The position numbers and the translations under genes are program-made. A stretch of DNA of 64,000 bases from Prorocentrum cordatum (taxonomy: Eukaryota > Sar > Dinophyceae > Prorocentrales > Prorocentraceae), in assembly GCA_963575745.1 (NCBI GenBank), contig CAUYUJ010002079.1, positions 29,700-93,699 on the forward strand, in the 5' to 3' direction. Below the pieces are notes generated by a model. That model was not told the DNA's origin. It did not search any database and worked only from the letters and a program-made list of their open reading frames with translations. Each line of letters opens with the position of its first letter. The first letter of the stretch is position 1. This document shows, in pieces, positions 63,090 through 64,000 of the stretch.

Positions 63090-64000
63090 CTGGGCGCCGG
63101 CGGTAAACCGTCAACCTTGGTTCCCCGTCAACCTTGGTTCCGCCGGGGACTCGTAGACTTCCTGACAAAGCTTCCTGACACATATACTGTCGGAAAAAAA
63201 ATTTGCAGTAACGATAGTGTTTCGCCGATTTGACGGGGATCAACCGATGCGACAGACGGAAACCGTGCTGACTCGCCGAAGTCGATTCTGTGATTACCCC
63301 CTGCAGCCTCCCTACAGCCCGAATTGAGTGCAGAACGCCGACAGTATCTCTCAAGATGACTGGAAGAACGAACAGTTTCGTGATTCTGGATCGCGCAACA
63401 GACCGAGTTCAGAGCTCTGGATTCAACAGGCGAACGCGCCTGATGATTCTGAGTGCGGTAGGTGTGCTTACCAGCACAGTATCTGCCCTACAGCTCGAGT
63501 TAAGTAGAAAATACCGACAACGCGTATTAAGTTGACTCATATAATACGAATAGGTTTGCGGACCTAGCTCGACTAGCAGACCGAGTTTCGACCTATGGAT
63601 TCAACAGGCGCACGCGTCTGATCATTCTGAGTGCGATAGGAGTGCTTACCAGCACTGTAGTTGCCCTACAGCTCGAGTTAAGTAGAAAATACCGACAACG
63701 CGTATCAAGTTGACTCGAATAATACAAACAGGTTTGCGGACCTAGCTCGGCTGACAGATCGATTTCAGACCTCTGGATTCAACAGGCGAACGCGCCTGAT
63801 CATTCTGCATGCGTTAGCTGTGCTTACCAGCTCTGTAGCTGCCCTAGAGCTCGAGTTATGTTCATAAACCGTCAGCGCATATCAAGATGACTCGAAACGG
63901 CCGATCCCGCCAGAGTGCTTTTTGGCCTTCAAAGTTACCCGATCGAGCTGATATCAAGATGGCGAGCGGGAATAAGATCGAATATCACGGGAAAAAATAC
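63090..64000. mobile_element. Family A element, left part, runs off the window
   Basis: It opens CTGGGCGCC. The loop region is duplicated (CCGTCAACCTTGGTT then CCGTCAACCTTGGTTCCGCC), and CTTCCTGACA also occurs twice. It has satellite units, and the terminal block begins at about 63895 and is cut by the window end. Confidence 0.75.

Noticed and set aside
1428-63110. Regularly recurring near-identical hairpins suggesting a CRISPR-like or integron-like array
   Set aside because: Spacing is irregular (0.2-2 kb), the intervals are repeats rather than unique spacers, and the sequence is eukaryotic. The insertion-site evidence explains the pattern.

Overview
This is eukaryotic, gene-poor, repeat-saturated DNA. 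The best guess is a dinoflagellate or close relative. The reasons are tandem spliced-leader-like relics (TTTGGCTCAAG then GGCTCAAG repeats, minus strand, about 56862-56834; TCTGGCTCAAG repeats at 45670-45631), poly(A)- and CAAA-tailed retroposed inserts, and no operon-like gene layout. The assignment is an inference from short motifs. No tRNA, rRNA or CRISPR array was recognised.

The matrix of the window is one superfamily of hairpin-headed repeats inserted into one another like nested brackets. Every unit opens with CTGG(G/C), a stem-loop (CCGGCGGTRAACC / GGTYACCGCCGG) and a subterminal motif, and closes with the inverted complement of that motif. I use three working names. Family A is about 1-2 kb, has termini ACTCGTAGAGCTTCC / GGAAGCTCTACGAGTTA, and carries internal tandem units of about 170-178 bp followed by a conserved non-satellite 'terminal block' beginning near CGATCCCGCC. 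Families B (loop CAACCTGGTCACC) and C (loop CAACCAGGTTACC) are about 350-600 bp without inserts and have termini CCTCGTAGAGCTC / GAGCTCTACGAGGTA. For at least 13 copies the flanking sequence can be rejoined exactly to give an uninterrupted relative seen elsewhere in the window. There is no target duplication longer than one base and the left neighbour is almost always A. Matched, subterminal inverted repeats plus a terminal hairpin recall non-autonomous Helitron/Helentron elements, but the exact end bases do not match the canonical ones.

On top of this matrix are protein-coding retroelements and retroposed pieces. (1) 40129-45720, minus strand: a nearly complete LINE with an ORF1 (coiled coil plus C-terminal domain), an AP-type endonuclease, and a reverse transcriptase joined to an RNase H-like domain whose catalytic order is circularly permuted. 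(2) 9752-9963: a 5'-truncated, nearly identical copy of its 3' end. (3) 58421-60912, minus: a second, divergent LINE, 5'-truncated, with the same permuted RNase H and the same WADN (not ADD) RT box. (4) 54711-56862, minus: a retroposed gene for an unrecognised protein of about 525 residues, with spliced-leader-like relics at its 5' end and a 3' hairpin plus CAAA tail like that of the second LINE. (5) 12684-12934, 7726-8305 and a fragment at 9964-10021: short retroposed elements. Items 3, 4 and 5 all sit at the same position in the loop of the family hairpin, so the hairpin is a target site for retrotransposons. (6) 18350-21053: a poly(A)-tailed GC-rich insert holding a decayed helicase C-terminus and a 14-copy, 90-bp minisatellite.

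Layout: 1-9500 nested A/B units with a ladder of closing ends; 9537-10021 retroposed fragments; 10022-18349 nested A/B/C units; 18350-21053 GC-rich insert; 21054-40128 nested A/B/C units; 40129-45720 LINE; 45721-54680 mostly family A; 54711-56862 retrogene; 57126-58388 family A; 58421-60912 second LINE; to the end family A. Nothing suggests that any stretch outside the retroelement ORFs and the retrogene codes for protein. The short reading frames elsewhere are translations of repeats.
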